Position numbers and translations under genes: made by a program. The notes beneath the pieces were generated by a model that had not been told where the DNA came from, ran no database searches, and saw only the letters and a list, made by a program, of their open reading frames with translations. 7,651 nucleotides of DNA, taken from contig CAIOPD010000054.1 in NCBI GenBank assembly GCA_903860085.1, positions 1-7,651 on the forward strand, in the 5' to 3' direction. Shown here one piece after another: positions 1 to 6,554 of the stretch. The DNA comes from an uncultured Pseudomonadota bacterium (GTDB lineage Bacteria > Pseudomonadota > Gammaproteobacteria > Burkholderiales > Methylophilaceae). Each line of letters begins with the position of its first letter. The first letter of the stretch is position 1.

Positions 1-42
1 AGTAAATACTTTTTGAACCTAGATTATTTCTCGTTATGTTAG

Positions 43-50
43 GGTGGTGA
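43..50 (+). promoter_or_regulatory. Shine-Dalgarno site of the small exported protein gene
   Basis: GGTGGTGA matches the extended Shine-Dalgarno sequence GGAGGTGA at seven of eight positions, and its core lies about six bases before the ATG at 54. It fixes the start codon and is by far the strongest ribosome-binding site in the window apart from that of gmhB. Confidence 0.6.
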
Positions 51-53
51 ACC

Positions 54-452
54 ATGAAATACTTAGCTGTAGTTGTTGCGTTACTTGGTCAGTTTTCTTT
101 TTCAAACTGGGCATTTGCGGATGCAACATCCAAAGAAGTCACTGTAATTCCCACCGTTGAGAAAGATTTTATTGATGCCATCAATGGCTTTGAAAAATCT
201 CAAATCATTGCGCAATTTGGCGAACCTGCCAAAGCTGATGACGTTAAGGTTAAAGGGACTGGCAAGATTGTAGCTTCTATATGGCAGTACCACTTTATCA
301 ACACTTCTTCCGATGGCACTTATTACGAAACCACCGAATTAGATTTTATTGACAATAAAGTGGTGTCCGTGGTGTTCCTCAATAACGATGGTTCTGACAT
401 TGACAATAGCGCTGAAAAATTTGAAGTGCCGACGGCTAAGCCAAAATCTTAA
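54..452 (+). CDS. Small exported protein of unknown function, possibly BamE/SmpA-like
   Basis: A 132-residue protein that I do not recognise by name. Residues 1-22 look like a Sec signal peptide: Met-Lys, a hydrophobic stretch, then an Ala-Phe-Ala cleavage site before Asp-Ala. There is no lipobox cysteine, so a soluble periplasmic protein of about 110 residues is expected. The mature part contains a FEKSQIIAQFGEPAK segment, then an aromatic strand (IWQYHF) and a final strand with DNKVVSVVF. This order of helix with G-x-P turn, W-x-Y strand and 'D-N-K-V' strand resembles the small BamE/SmpA/OmlA fold, but that is a weak inference from pattern only. The ATG is supported by a strong Shine-Dalgarno match six bases upstream. 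The gene appears to be its own transcription unit, because an intrinsic terminator follows 27 bases after the stop. The coding call is sure; the function is open. Confidence 0.85.
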   Translation: MKYLAVVVALLGQFSFSNWAFADATSKEVTVIPTVEKDFIDAINGFEKSQIIAQFGEPAKADDVKVKGTGKIVASIWQYHFINTSSDGTYYETTELDFIDNKVVSVVFLNNDGSDIDNSAEKFEVPTAKPKS

Positions 453-478
453 AATCTCGTTTTAGGTAAATTGCATAC

Positions 479-501
479 AAAAAGGGCTAATTGCCCTTTT
501 T
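479..501 (+). terminator. Intrinsic (rho-independent) terminator
   Basis: AAAAAGGGC (479-487) and GCCCTTTTT (493-501) are perfect inverted repeats around the five-base loop TAATT. The G/C core is four pairs, flanked by an A-tract on the left and a T-tract on the right, which is the classic layout. TGC at 472-474 can pair with GCA at 502-504 after a bulge. The A/T symmetry means it could also act on the opposite strand. It ends the transcript of the small exported protein gene and separates it from lnt. Confidence 0.85.
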
Positions 502-576
502 GCATTTGTGCGTATTAAGATAAATAAAGCACCTGTCAAAGCGTATAACTTTGCAGTATCAAGCTACAATTTGCTC

Positions 577-2157
577 ATGTACTCATTATTTCGTTATCCA
601 GCCTTTAAGCCATTAACACTGCTTCTACTCGGCGCTCTCGGCGTGCTCGGCTTTGCCCCATTTTATTGGTATTTAGCCAGCGTTCTGTCTTTGATTGGTT
701 TATTCTATTTCTGGCACCTAAGTCAATCTCCAAAAGAGGCGGCACTTGCAGGCTTTATTTATGGCCTCGGGTTATTTGGTGCAGGCATTTACTGGATCTA
801 TATCAGCCTGCATGACTTTGGGGGTATGCCAAGTCTAGTGGCGGGCCTTCTCACATTCCTATTATGTGCATTTATGGCACTGTTTCCTGCAGCGGTTGGT
901 GCACTCAGTGTTTGGGCTTCTGGGGTTAGCCTTACCTCGAAACAAACACATACGATGCTGTTGACGATTCCCGTGTCGTGGGCCCTTACCGACTGGGTTA
1001 GAAGTTGGATTTTTACAGGCTTTCCTTGGCTCAGCATTGGTTATAGCCAGGTTCCTAGCAGCCCACTTGCTGGCTATATGCCAGTAATTGGCGTCTACGG
1101 CGTTTCCTTACTCACAGTCTTTAGCGCCAGCTTGCTTGGCTTTTGGTTAGCCAAACACTTTATTCACAAAGAGAATACCGTTCGCTGGCAACGCAATACG
1201 ATTGCGCTGCTATTCTTTATTTGGGGAACAGGTGGAATATTAAAATTGGTCGAGTGGACCGAACCTAACGGCAAACCCATTAGCGTTTCTTTGCTGCAGG
1301 GCAATATCGCGCAAAATTTAAAATGGATACCGGAAATTGCAGAGCAAACGCTAGTCCTATATTTAAAGATGGTCGAATCTAGTTCAGCACAACTGATTGT
1401 GATGCCGGAAACTGCATTACCAGTGTTATCTAGCGAAGTCCCTCTTGCCCTCAAAGCGCGCTTGCAGATTCATGCAAAGAAAAACCAAGGGGATATTTTG
1501 GTGGGCTTAGTTGAGCTTGAAAACGGAGAGTATTTTAATAGCGTGTTAAGTCTAGGCACTGCGCCGTCTGAAATTTACCGTAAGTCACATCTGGTCCCAT
1601 TTGGCGAATTTATTCCATTAAAGTCGGCCTTAGGCTGGATTTATCGCGACCTACTAGACATGCCTTTAAGTGACTTATCGCGAGGGGGCGCTCATCAGCA
1701 ACCGATGTCGATTGCGGGTCAGCAAGTGGCACTGAATATCTGTTATGAAGATGTATTTGGTGAAGAGGTTATTCGCCAACTGCCAAAGGCCACCCTTCTG
1801 GTCAATGTTAGCAATGACGCTTGGTACGGTGAGTCGATTGCCGCCGATCAACACCTACAATTTTCTCAGGCGCGCGCTTTGGAAACGGGACGCATGGTGT
1901 TGCGCGCAACCAATACGGGTGCTACCGCCATCATTGACCACCATGGAAACCTCATCGCTCAAGCACCACACTTCACCCAGTTTACACTGAACGGCATGGC
2001 GCAAGGCTATCACGGCACTACACCCTATGTGCGTTGGGGAAACTGGCTGTTTTTGGGAGTATGCCTAATCATCACCCTGTTTTTAGTACGAACCAAACTC
2101 AACACCCGCGTTAAGTCACTCTCTAAAGGTTTGGTCAGCAAGCATAAAACAAAGTAA
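577..2157 (+). CDS. lnt: Apolipoprotein N-acyltransferase
   Basis: Inner-membrane enzyme that moves an acyl chain from a phospholipid to the N-terminal cysteine of apolipoproteins, the last step of lipoprotein maturation before Lol sorting. The N-terminal half is a series of hydrophobic segments beginning at about residue 13 (LLLLGALGVLGFAPF). A nitrilase-type domain covers about 235-478, and a last membrane segment lies at about 489-504, followed by a basic cytoplasmic-type tail. The catalytic triad is visible: Glu278 in MPETA, Lys336 in YRKSHLVPFGE and Cys389 in ICYED; Glu344 in FGE and Glu391 are the other conserved acidic residues. I chose the ATG at 577 (526 residues, near the 512 of E. 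coli). The frame stays open up to a GTG at 508 (549 residues), but that codon begins only six bases after the terminator and has no Shine-Dalgarno site. The ATG lacks a clear one too, so the exact start is uncertain while the identity is not. Confidence 0.95.
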   Translation: MYSLFRYPAFKPLTLLLLGALGVLGFAPFYWYLASVLSLIGLFYFWHLSQSPKEAALAGFIYGLGLFGAGIYWIYISLHDFGGMPSLVAGLLTFLLCAFMALFPAAVGALSVWASGVSLTSKQTHTMLLTIPVSWALTDWVRSWIFTGFPWLSIGYSQVPSSPLAGYMPVIGVYGVSLLTVFSASLLGFWLAKHFIHKENTVRWQRNTIALLFFIWGTGGILKLVEWTEPNGKPISVSLLQGNIAQNLKWIPEIAEQTLVLYLKMVESSSAQLIVMPETALPVLSSEVPLALKARLQIHAKKNQGDILVGLVELENGEYFNSVLSLGTAPSEIYRKSHLVPFGEFIPLKSALGWIYRDLLDMPLSDLSRGGAHQQPMSIAGQQVALNICYEDVFGEEVIRQLPKATLLVNVSNDAWYGESIAADQHLQFSQARALETGRMVLRATNTGATAIIDHHGNLIAQAPHFTQFTLNGMAQGYHGTTPYVRWGNWLFLGVCLIITLFLVRTKLNTRVKSLSKGLVSKHKTK

Positions 2158-2188
2158 AATCTGCCTTTTCGCTTAAATAGATTTGAAT

Positions 2189-3109
2189 ATGGCTTTAACT
2201 TTTCAGCAAATCATTCTTACCTTACAAAACTACTGGTCTGAGCGCGGTTGCGCCCTACTTCAATCATACGATATGGAAGTCGGCGCTGGCACTAGCCATA
2301 CAGCTACTTTCTTACGCTCACTTGGACCTGAACCATGGAAAGCCGCTTACGTACAACCTAGCCGTCGTCCTAAAGATGGCCGTTATGGTGAAAACCCAAA
2401 TAGACTACAGCATTACTACCAATTTCAAGTCGTACTCAAACCTGCACCTGCGGATATTCTTGAACTGTATCTTGGTTCATTAGAAGCCTTGGGCTTTGAC
2501 CTTAAGAAGAATGATATTCGCTTTGTAGAAGATGACTGGGAAAATCCAACTTTAGGCGCGTGGGGTTTAGGTTGGGAAGTCTGGTTAAACGGTATGGAAG
2601 TCACGCAGTTCACCTATTTCCAACAAGTGGGCGGCATTAACTGCAAACCCATCACTGGCGAAATTACCTATGGTTTAGAGCGATTAGCCATGTACCTACA
2701 AGGGGTGGACAATGTCTACGACCTAACTTGGACTGAAGGTCTAAGTTATGGTGATGTTTATCTGCAAAATGAAAAAGAACAAAGTGCTTATAATTTTGAG
2801 CATTCTGATGCTGAGTTTTTGTTTACCGCTTTTAATGCTCACGAAAAGCAAGCCAAACACTTAATGGAAAGTGAACTGGCATTGCCCGCCTATGAACAAA
2901 TTCTAAAAGCAGCGCATACCTTTAACTTGCTCGATGCCCGTGGTGCGATTTCAGTTACTGAGCGTGCGGGCTATATCGGTCGCATTCGTAATTTAGCGCG
3001 TTCTGTAGCGGCTAGTTATCTAGAAAGCCGAGCACGCCTCGGCTTCCCCATGGCCAATCAAGCCCATGCCGGCGAGGTGCTAGAACTGTTAGCTAAAAAA
3101 GTCGCTTAA
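2189..3109 (+). CDS. glyQ: Glycine--tRNA ligase, alpha subunit
   Basis: Catalytic alpha subunit of the alpha2-beta2 bacterial glycyl-tRNA synthetase, which charges tRNA-Gly in the cytoplasm. The 306 residues match the family's usual length (303 in E. coli), and the sequence is near-identical to the family consensus over long stretches. Landmarks are DMEVGAGTSH (28-37), YVQPSRRP (54-61), DGRYGENPNRLQHYYQFQ (63-80), the WENPTLGAWGLGWEVW block (117-132), QFTYFQQVGG (140-149) and GEITYGLERLAMY (157-169). These form the class II catalytic core that binds ATP and glycine. A TTG two codons upstream (2183) is in frame, but the ATG is preferred. No strong Shine-Dalgarno site is present. The gene lies 31 bases after lnt and 30 bases before glyS, as expected for one operon. 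A perfect 8-base-pair hairpin sits near its 3' end. Confidence 0.98.
   Translation: MALTFQQIILTLQNYWSERGCALLQSYDMEVGAGTSHTATFLRSLGPEPWKAAYVQPSRRPKDGRYGENPNRLQHYYQFQVVLKPAPADILELYLGSLEALGFDLKKNDIRFVEDDWENPTLGAWGLGWEVWLNGMEVTQFTYFQQVGGINCKPITGEITYGLERLAMYLQGVDNVYDLTWTEGLSYGDVYLQNEKEQSAYNFEHSDAEFLFTAFNAHEKQAKHLMESELALPAYEQILKAAHTFNLLDARGAISVTERAGYIGRIRNLARSVAASYLESRARLGFPMANQAHAGEVLELLAKKVA
3025..3045 (+). repeat. Perfect inverted repeat inside the 3' end of glyQ
   Basis: AAGCCGAG (3025-3032) and CTCGGCTT (3038-3045) form an uninterrupted 8-bp stem, six pairs of them G-C, around the loop CACGC. It encodes the conserved SRARLGF region of GlyQ. There is no T-tract after it, so it is not an intrinsic terminator. 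Whether it does anything in the glyQS messenger is unknown. Confidence 0.5.
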
Positions 3110-3139
3110 CTGGCTATGACGAACACGAACGAGAAAACA

Positions 3140-5263
3140 ATGAGTACACAAAATTTATTAGTAGAACTATTTGTAGAAGAATTGCCGCCTAAGGTATTAA
3201 ATAAATTAGGTGACGCCTTTGCCAATGTATTGGCAGAATCGTTAATGGCACAGGGCTTGGCTGATTCAACTGCCGTGGTAACGCCTTTTGCCTCACCACG
3301 TCGCTTGGCAGTGCATATTACGCAAGTGTTAGCAACCTCAGCAGATAAAGCGATTACACAAAAACTTATGCCTGTAAGCGTAGGGTTAGATGCCGACGGC
3401 AAGGCTACCCCTGCCTTGATTAAACGTCTTAATGGTATGGGCTTAAATGAAAGTGCAGTCACCAACCTAACGCAGCAAATGGATGGCAAGAATGCTGCTT
3501 TGTTTTTGGATGTGGTGCAAGCCGGCGTCGCGCTAAAAGATGGCCTTCAAATCGCATTGCATGAAGCAATTAGTAAATTACCCATCCCGAAAGTGATGAC
3601 TTACCAATTAGCTGACGGCTGGACTGGTGTGAACTTTGTCCGCCCAGCCCACGGCCTAGTGGCTTTGCATGGTAGCGAAGTAGTCGGTGTGACTGCACTA
3701 GGTTTAAGCGCTGGCAATCAAACCCAAGGCCACCGCTTCGAAGCTAAAGTGTCACCTCTTGTTTTAAAACATGCAGATCATTATGCAGAACAACTCAACA
3801 CTGAAGGCGCGGTCATCGCCAGTTTTAGTGAGCGAAAAGCCGAGATTGCACGTCAGCTTAAGGCTGCGGGTTTAAGTGCCGGCCTTCAGCCTATTGAGGA
3901 TGAAGCCTTATTGGATGAAGTGACTGCATTGGTTGAACGCCCTAATGTATTACTTGGCCAATTTGAAGCTGTGTATTTGGAAGTACCACAGGAATGTTTG
4001 ATTTTGACCATGAAGGCCAATCAAAAATACTTTCCACTCTTGGATGCCAACAACAAGTTAAGTAATCAGTTTTTGATTGTGTCTAATATTAGTCCTGATG
4101 ATCCTAGCAGTGTCATTGGCGGTAACGAGCGTGTTGTTCGTCCGCGACTCGCTGATGCTAAATTCTTCTTTGACCAAGATCGCAAAAAAACCTTGGAATC
4201 AAGAGTAGCCGACTTAGTGAAAGTGGTTTACCACAATAAGCTTGGCAACCAACTACAGCGTAATCAGCGTGTGGTCAAAATTGCTGCCGCGATTGCCAAT
4301 CAAGTAGGTGATAGCGAACTAGGTCGAGCCGTAGCGATTGCTGCTGGTTTTTCAAAAGTAGATCTATTGACCGATATGGTCGGGGAATTCCCTGAGCTGC
4401 AGGGCATTATGGGACGCTATTATGCGCAACATGAAGGCTGGGACGATGCGATTGCTTTCGCCATAGAAGACCATTACAAACCACGCTTTGCTGGCGATGA
4501 ATTGCCTCGCAATCAAGTGGGCATTGTATTGGCTTTGGCTGATAAATTAGAAACCCTAGTGGGTTTATTTAGCATCGGTGAAAAACCGACTGGTGATAAA
4601 GATCCATTTGGCTTACGCCGCCAAGCGCTCGGCATTATTCGTATGCTCATTGAAGCTAAATTAGCTTTACCGTTTGAACAATTGATTCACGATGTGCTGC
4701 AACAATTTGCACAAGAAGGTCATGCTGAAGCCAGCGATACCCAAGTCACCGTTCAATCAATCAAAGATTTCTGCTTTGATCGCTTAAGTGTGAATTTACG
4801 TGACCAAGGTGCTAGCCCACAAGAGGTCGATGCCGTACTGGCGTTAAATCCACAATTGCTCACAGAAATCCCAACACGTTTAACTGCGGTTCGCGCCTTC
4901 TCAACGTTACCAGAAGCACCAGCACTAGCCGCTGCCAATAAGCGGGTAGGCAATATTCTGAAAAAAATAGAAGGTGAAATTAAGGCAGAAGTGTCTGTGG
5001 CACTTTTGCAAGAAGCAGCTGAAATTGCATTATATCAAGCACTAGTTGCTGTCAAACCAGAAGCAGACCGAGCATTTGAAGGTGGTGACTATACTGCTTC
5101 ACTACAGGCACTCGCAGCATTAAAAACGCCAGTAGATGCCTTTTTTGATAGCGTGATGGTCAATGCTGATGATCTTGCACTTCGCGCCAACCGCCAAGGC
5201 TTGCTTGCCATGCTTCATCACGCGATGAACCGTGTTGCAGATTTATCTAAATTGGCCAGTTAA
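3140..5263 (+). CDS. glyS: Glycine--tRNA ligase, beta subunit
   Basis: Beta subunit of tetrameric glycyl-tRNA synthetase; it carries tRNA recognition and pairs with GlyQ. The 707 residues compare with 689 in E. coli. Family landmarks: EELPP (13-17) near the N-terminus, SPRRLAVH at about 50, MKANQKYFPLLD, SNISPDD and GGNERVVRPRLADAKFFFD (from about 327). An HD-like region follows with YYAQHEGW at about 427-434 and PRFAGDELP, then GDKDPFGLRRQALG at about 484-497 and a C-terminal anticodon-binding DALR-like helical domain. I chose the ATG at 3140 because it gives the family N-terminus (MSTQNLLVELFVEELPP) and has a weak GAGAA six bases upstream. An in-frame ATG at 3116 would add eight polar residues (MTNTNEKT) and has no ribosome site. 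It is followed by gmhB after 12 bases, and its stop codon overlaps the gmhB Shine-Dalgarno sequence. Confidence 0.97.
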   Translation: MSTQNLLVELFVEELPPKVLNKLGDAFANVLAESLMAQGLADSTAVVTPFASPRRLAVHITQVLATSADKAITQKLMPVSVGLDADGKATPALIKRLNGMGLNESAVTNLTQQMDGKNAALFLDVVQAGVALKDGLQIALHEAISKLPIPKVMTYQLADGWTGVNFVRPAHGLVALHGSEVVGVTALGLSAGNQTQGHRFEAKVSPLVLKHADHYAEQLNTEGAVIASFSERKAEIARQLKAAGLSAGLQPIEDEALLDEVTALVERPNVLLGQFEAVYLEVPQECLILTMKANQKYFPLLDANNKLSNQFLIVSNISPDDPSSVIGGNERVVRPRLADAKFFFDQDRKKTLESRVADLVKVVYHNKLGNQLQRNQRVVKIAAAIANQVGDSELGRAVAIAAGFSKVDLLTDMVGEFPELQGIMGRYYAQHEGWDDAIAFAIEDHYKPRFAGDELPRNQVGIVLALADKLETLVGLFSIGEKPTGDKDPFGLRRQALGIIRMLIEAKLALPFEQLIHDVLQQFAQEGHAEASDTQVTVQSIKDFCFDRLSVNLRDQGASPQEVDAVLALNPQLLTEIPTRLTAVRAFSTLPEAPALAAANKRVGNILKKIEGEIKAEVSVALLQEAAEIALYQALVAVKPEADRAFEGGDYTASLQALAALKTPVDAFFDSVMVNADDLALRANRQGLLAMLHHAMNRVADLSKLAS

Positions 5264-5266
5264 GGA
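5262..5266 (+). promoter_or_regulatory. Shine-Dalgarno site of gmhB overlapping the glyS stop
   Basis: AAGGA begins inside the TAA stop of glyS (5261-5263) and ends nine bases before the gmhB ATG. The overlap allows ribosomes ending on glyS to start gmhB directly, which suggests translational coupling. Confidence 0.6.
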
Positions 5267-5275
5267 AAAATTTGC

Positions 5276-5833
5276 ATGAAACTGGTGATTCTCGACCGCG
5301 ATGGCGTGATTAATCAAGATAGCGCTAATTTTATTAAAAGCCCTAACGAGTGGATTGCGATTCCAGGCAGTCTAGATGCCATGGCTTTACTAAATCAATC
5401 TGGCTTTAGAATTGCCGTTGCTACCAATCAATCAGGTGTCAGTCGTGGTTTGTTTGATATGGCGACCTTAAATAACATCCACGAAAAAATGCAACGCGAA
5501 CTAGCGCAAGCGGGTGCGCGCGTAGATGCGATATTTTACTGCCCACACGCCGCCGATGATCATTGTAGCTGCCGAAAACCCAAGCCAGGCATGATTGAAG
5601 AAATCGGCAAACGTTTTTCGATTGAGTTAAATAAAGTACCGGCAGTAGGTGATGCGCTTCGTGACTTACAGGCATATGCAATGGCGGGTTGCCAACCCAT
5701 TTTGGTGCGAACTGGTAAAGGCGAATTCACTTTAGCCGAATCCACTCAGCCCGAAAAAGCCTTACCTGAGAATACTTGGGTCTGCGCGGATTTAAGTGAA
5801 GCCGTGCAACGCATTATTGCGGAATACGCATAA
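5276..5833 (+). CDS. gmhB: D-glycero-beta-D-manno-heptose 1,7-bisphosphate 7-phosphatase
   Basis: Cytoplasmic HAD-superfamily phosphatase that removes the C7 phosphate of heptose bisphosphate on the way to ADP-heptose, the inner-core sugar of LPS. The 185 residues are typical. Motif I is LDRDGVIN with the nucleophile Asp7 and acid/base Asp9. Motif II is ATNQSGVSRG with Thr50. The substrate and phosphate-binding residues are Arg100-Lys101 in CRKPKPGM, and motif IV is VGDALRD with Asp126 and Asp130. A structural zinc site is visible as Cys89, His91, Cys97 and Cys99. The loop between the two halves is five residues, shorter than the twelve in E. coli GmhB, but all four ligands are present. The start is supported by a good Shine-Dalgarno site. 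The gene sits between glyS and plsC with gaps of 12 and 2 bases. A relative acting on histidinol phosphate is possible in the HAD family, but the zinc loop and context favour GmhB. Confidence 0.93.
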   Translation: MKLVILDRDGVINQDSANFIKSPNEWIAIPGSLDAMALLNQSGFRIAVATNQSGVSRGLFDMATLNNIHEKMQRELAQAGARVDAIFYCPHAADDHCSCRKPKPGMIEEIGKRFSIELNKVPAVGDALRDLQAYAMAGCQPILVRTGKGEFTLAESTQPEKALPENTWVCADLSEAVQRIIAEYA

Positions 5834-5835
5834 GT

Positions 5836-6549
5836 TTGCTGATACTGCGCTCACTCGTTTTTAGCATAGGCCAATGGCTTTTTACCCCTATTTTCTCGGT
5901 ATTGGCCTTACTAACATTTCCGTTCAATCGTATTAGACGCAATCAAATCATCAGCGCATGGGCTCGAATCATGTTGTGGTGGTTAGCCTTGACTTGCAAT
6001 ATCCGTTATGAAGTCAAAGGCGCGCAAAATATACCTCCCAGCCCTTGCGTCATTTTGTCTAAACATCAATCGGCATGGGAAACATTAGCGTTTCAATTGA
6101 TTTTTCCACCGCAAGCCTATGTAATGAAACGTGAGCTATTGTGGATTCCTTTTTTCGGCTGGGGGCTGGCGATGACATCCCCTATTGCCATTCAGCGTAG
6201 CGCAGGTCGCGAAGCACTTAAGCAACTGATACAGCTGGGTCAGCAACGTCTAGCACAGGGCTTGTGGGTGGTCGTATTTCCTGAAGGTACACGGATTGCT
6301 CCAGGCAAAAAAAGTAAATTTCATATTGGTGGTGCATGGCTAGCTAGCGGCACCAAAGCTACTGTACTCCCAGTAGCGCATAATGCAGGACTACACTGGG
6401 CGAAAAATAGTTGGCTGAAAAAACCTGGTGTAATTACGGTCAGCATAGGTCAGCCCATAGACTGCAGCCATTTAAAACCAGAAGCGGTCAATGGCCAAGT
6501 CGAGACTTGGATTAACGCCGAAACTGCGGCACTACATCAGCCTCAATAA
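5836..6549 (+). CDS. plsC: 1-acyl-sn-glycerol-3-phosphate acyltransferase
   Basis: Membrane-bound acyltransferase that converts lysophosphatidic acid to phosphatidic acid, the precursor of the cell's phospholipids. The 237-residue protein starts with a hydrophobic segment (about 6-30). It then shows the LPLAT blocks: SKHQSAWE with catalytic His77, PIAIQR ending at Arg121, FPEGTR at 148-153 and VLPVAHN at 177-183. The first block is H-X4-E (Glu82) instead of the usual H-X4-D, a form I associate with the proteobacterial genes next to gmhB. The start must be a TTG: the next in-frame ATG encodes Met46 and would delete the whole hydrophobic segment, whereas the TTG gives the usual MLxLRS-type N-terminus. 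It begins two bases after the gmhB stop, with only a weak GGAA 11 bases upstream, so translation probably depends on coupling. A lysophospholipid acyltransferase with another acceptor cannot be excluded. Confidence 0.92.
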   Translation: MLILRSLVFSIGQWLFTPIFSVLALLTFPFNRIRRNQIISAWARIMLWWLALTCNIRYEVKGAQNIPPSPCVILSKHQSAWETLAFQLIFPPQAYVMKRELLWIPFFGWGLAMTSPIAIQRSAGREALKQLIQLGQQRLAQGLWVVVFPEGTRIAPGKKSKFHIGGAWLASGTKATVLPVAHNAGLHWAKNSWLKKPGVITVSIGQPIDCSHLKPEAVNGQVETWINAETAALHQPQ

Positions 6550-6554
6550 ACTCT

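Noticed and set aside
13..40. Possible promoter TTGAAC (13-18) and TATGTT (35-40), 16 bases apart, before the first gene
   Set aside because: The predicted transcript start would fall inside the strong Shine-Dalgarno site at 43-50, so the mRNA would lose it. The real promoter is more likely left of the window.
508..576. Upstream extension of lnt from the GTG at 508 as part of the protein
   Set aside because: It begins six bases after a strong terminator, has no Shine-Dalgarno site and adds polar residues ahead of the usual first membrane segment. Kept only as an alternative.
2158..2188. lnt-glyQ gap searched for a T-box, riboswitch or terminator
   Set aside because: It is only 31 bases with no inverted repeat; far too short for a glycine or T-box leader, which would also be unexpected in a proteobacterium.
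3106..3489. 127-residue minus-strand open frame opposite the start of glyS
   Set aside because: It lies entirely antisense to an unmistakable glyS, its product resembles no family I know, and it is explained by codon composition of the real gene.
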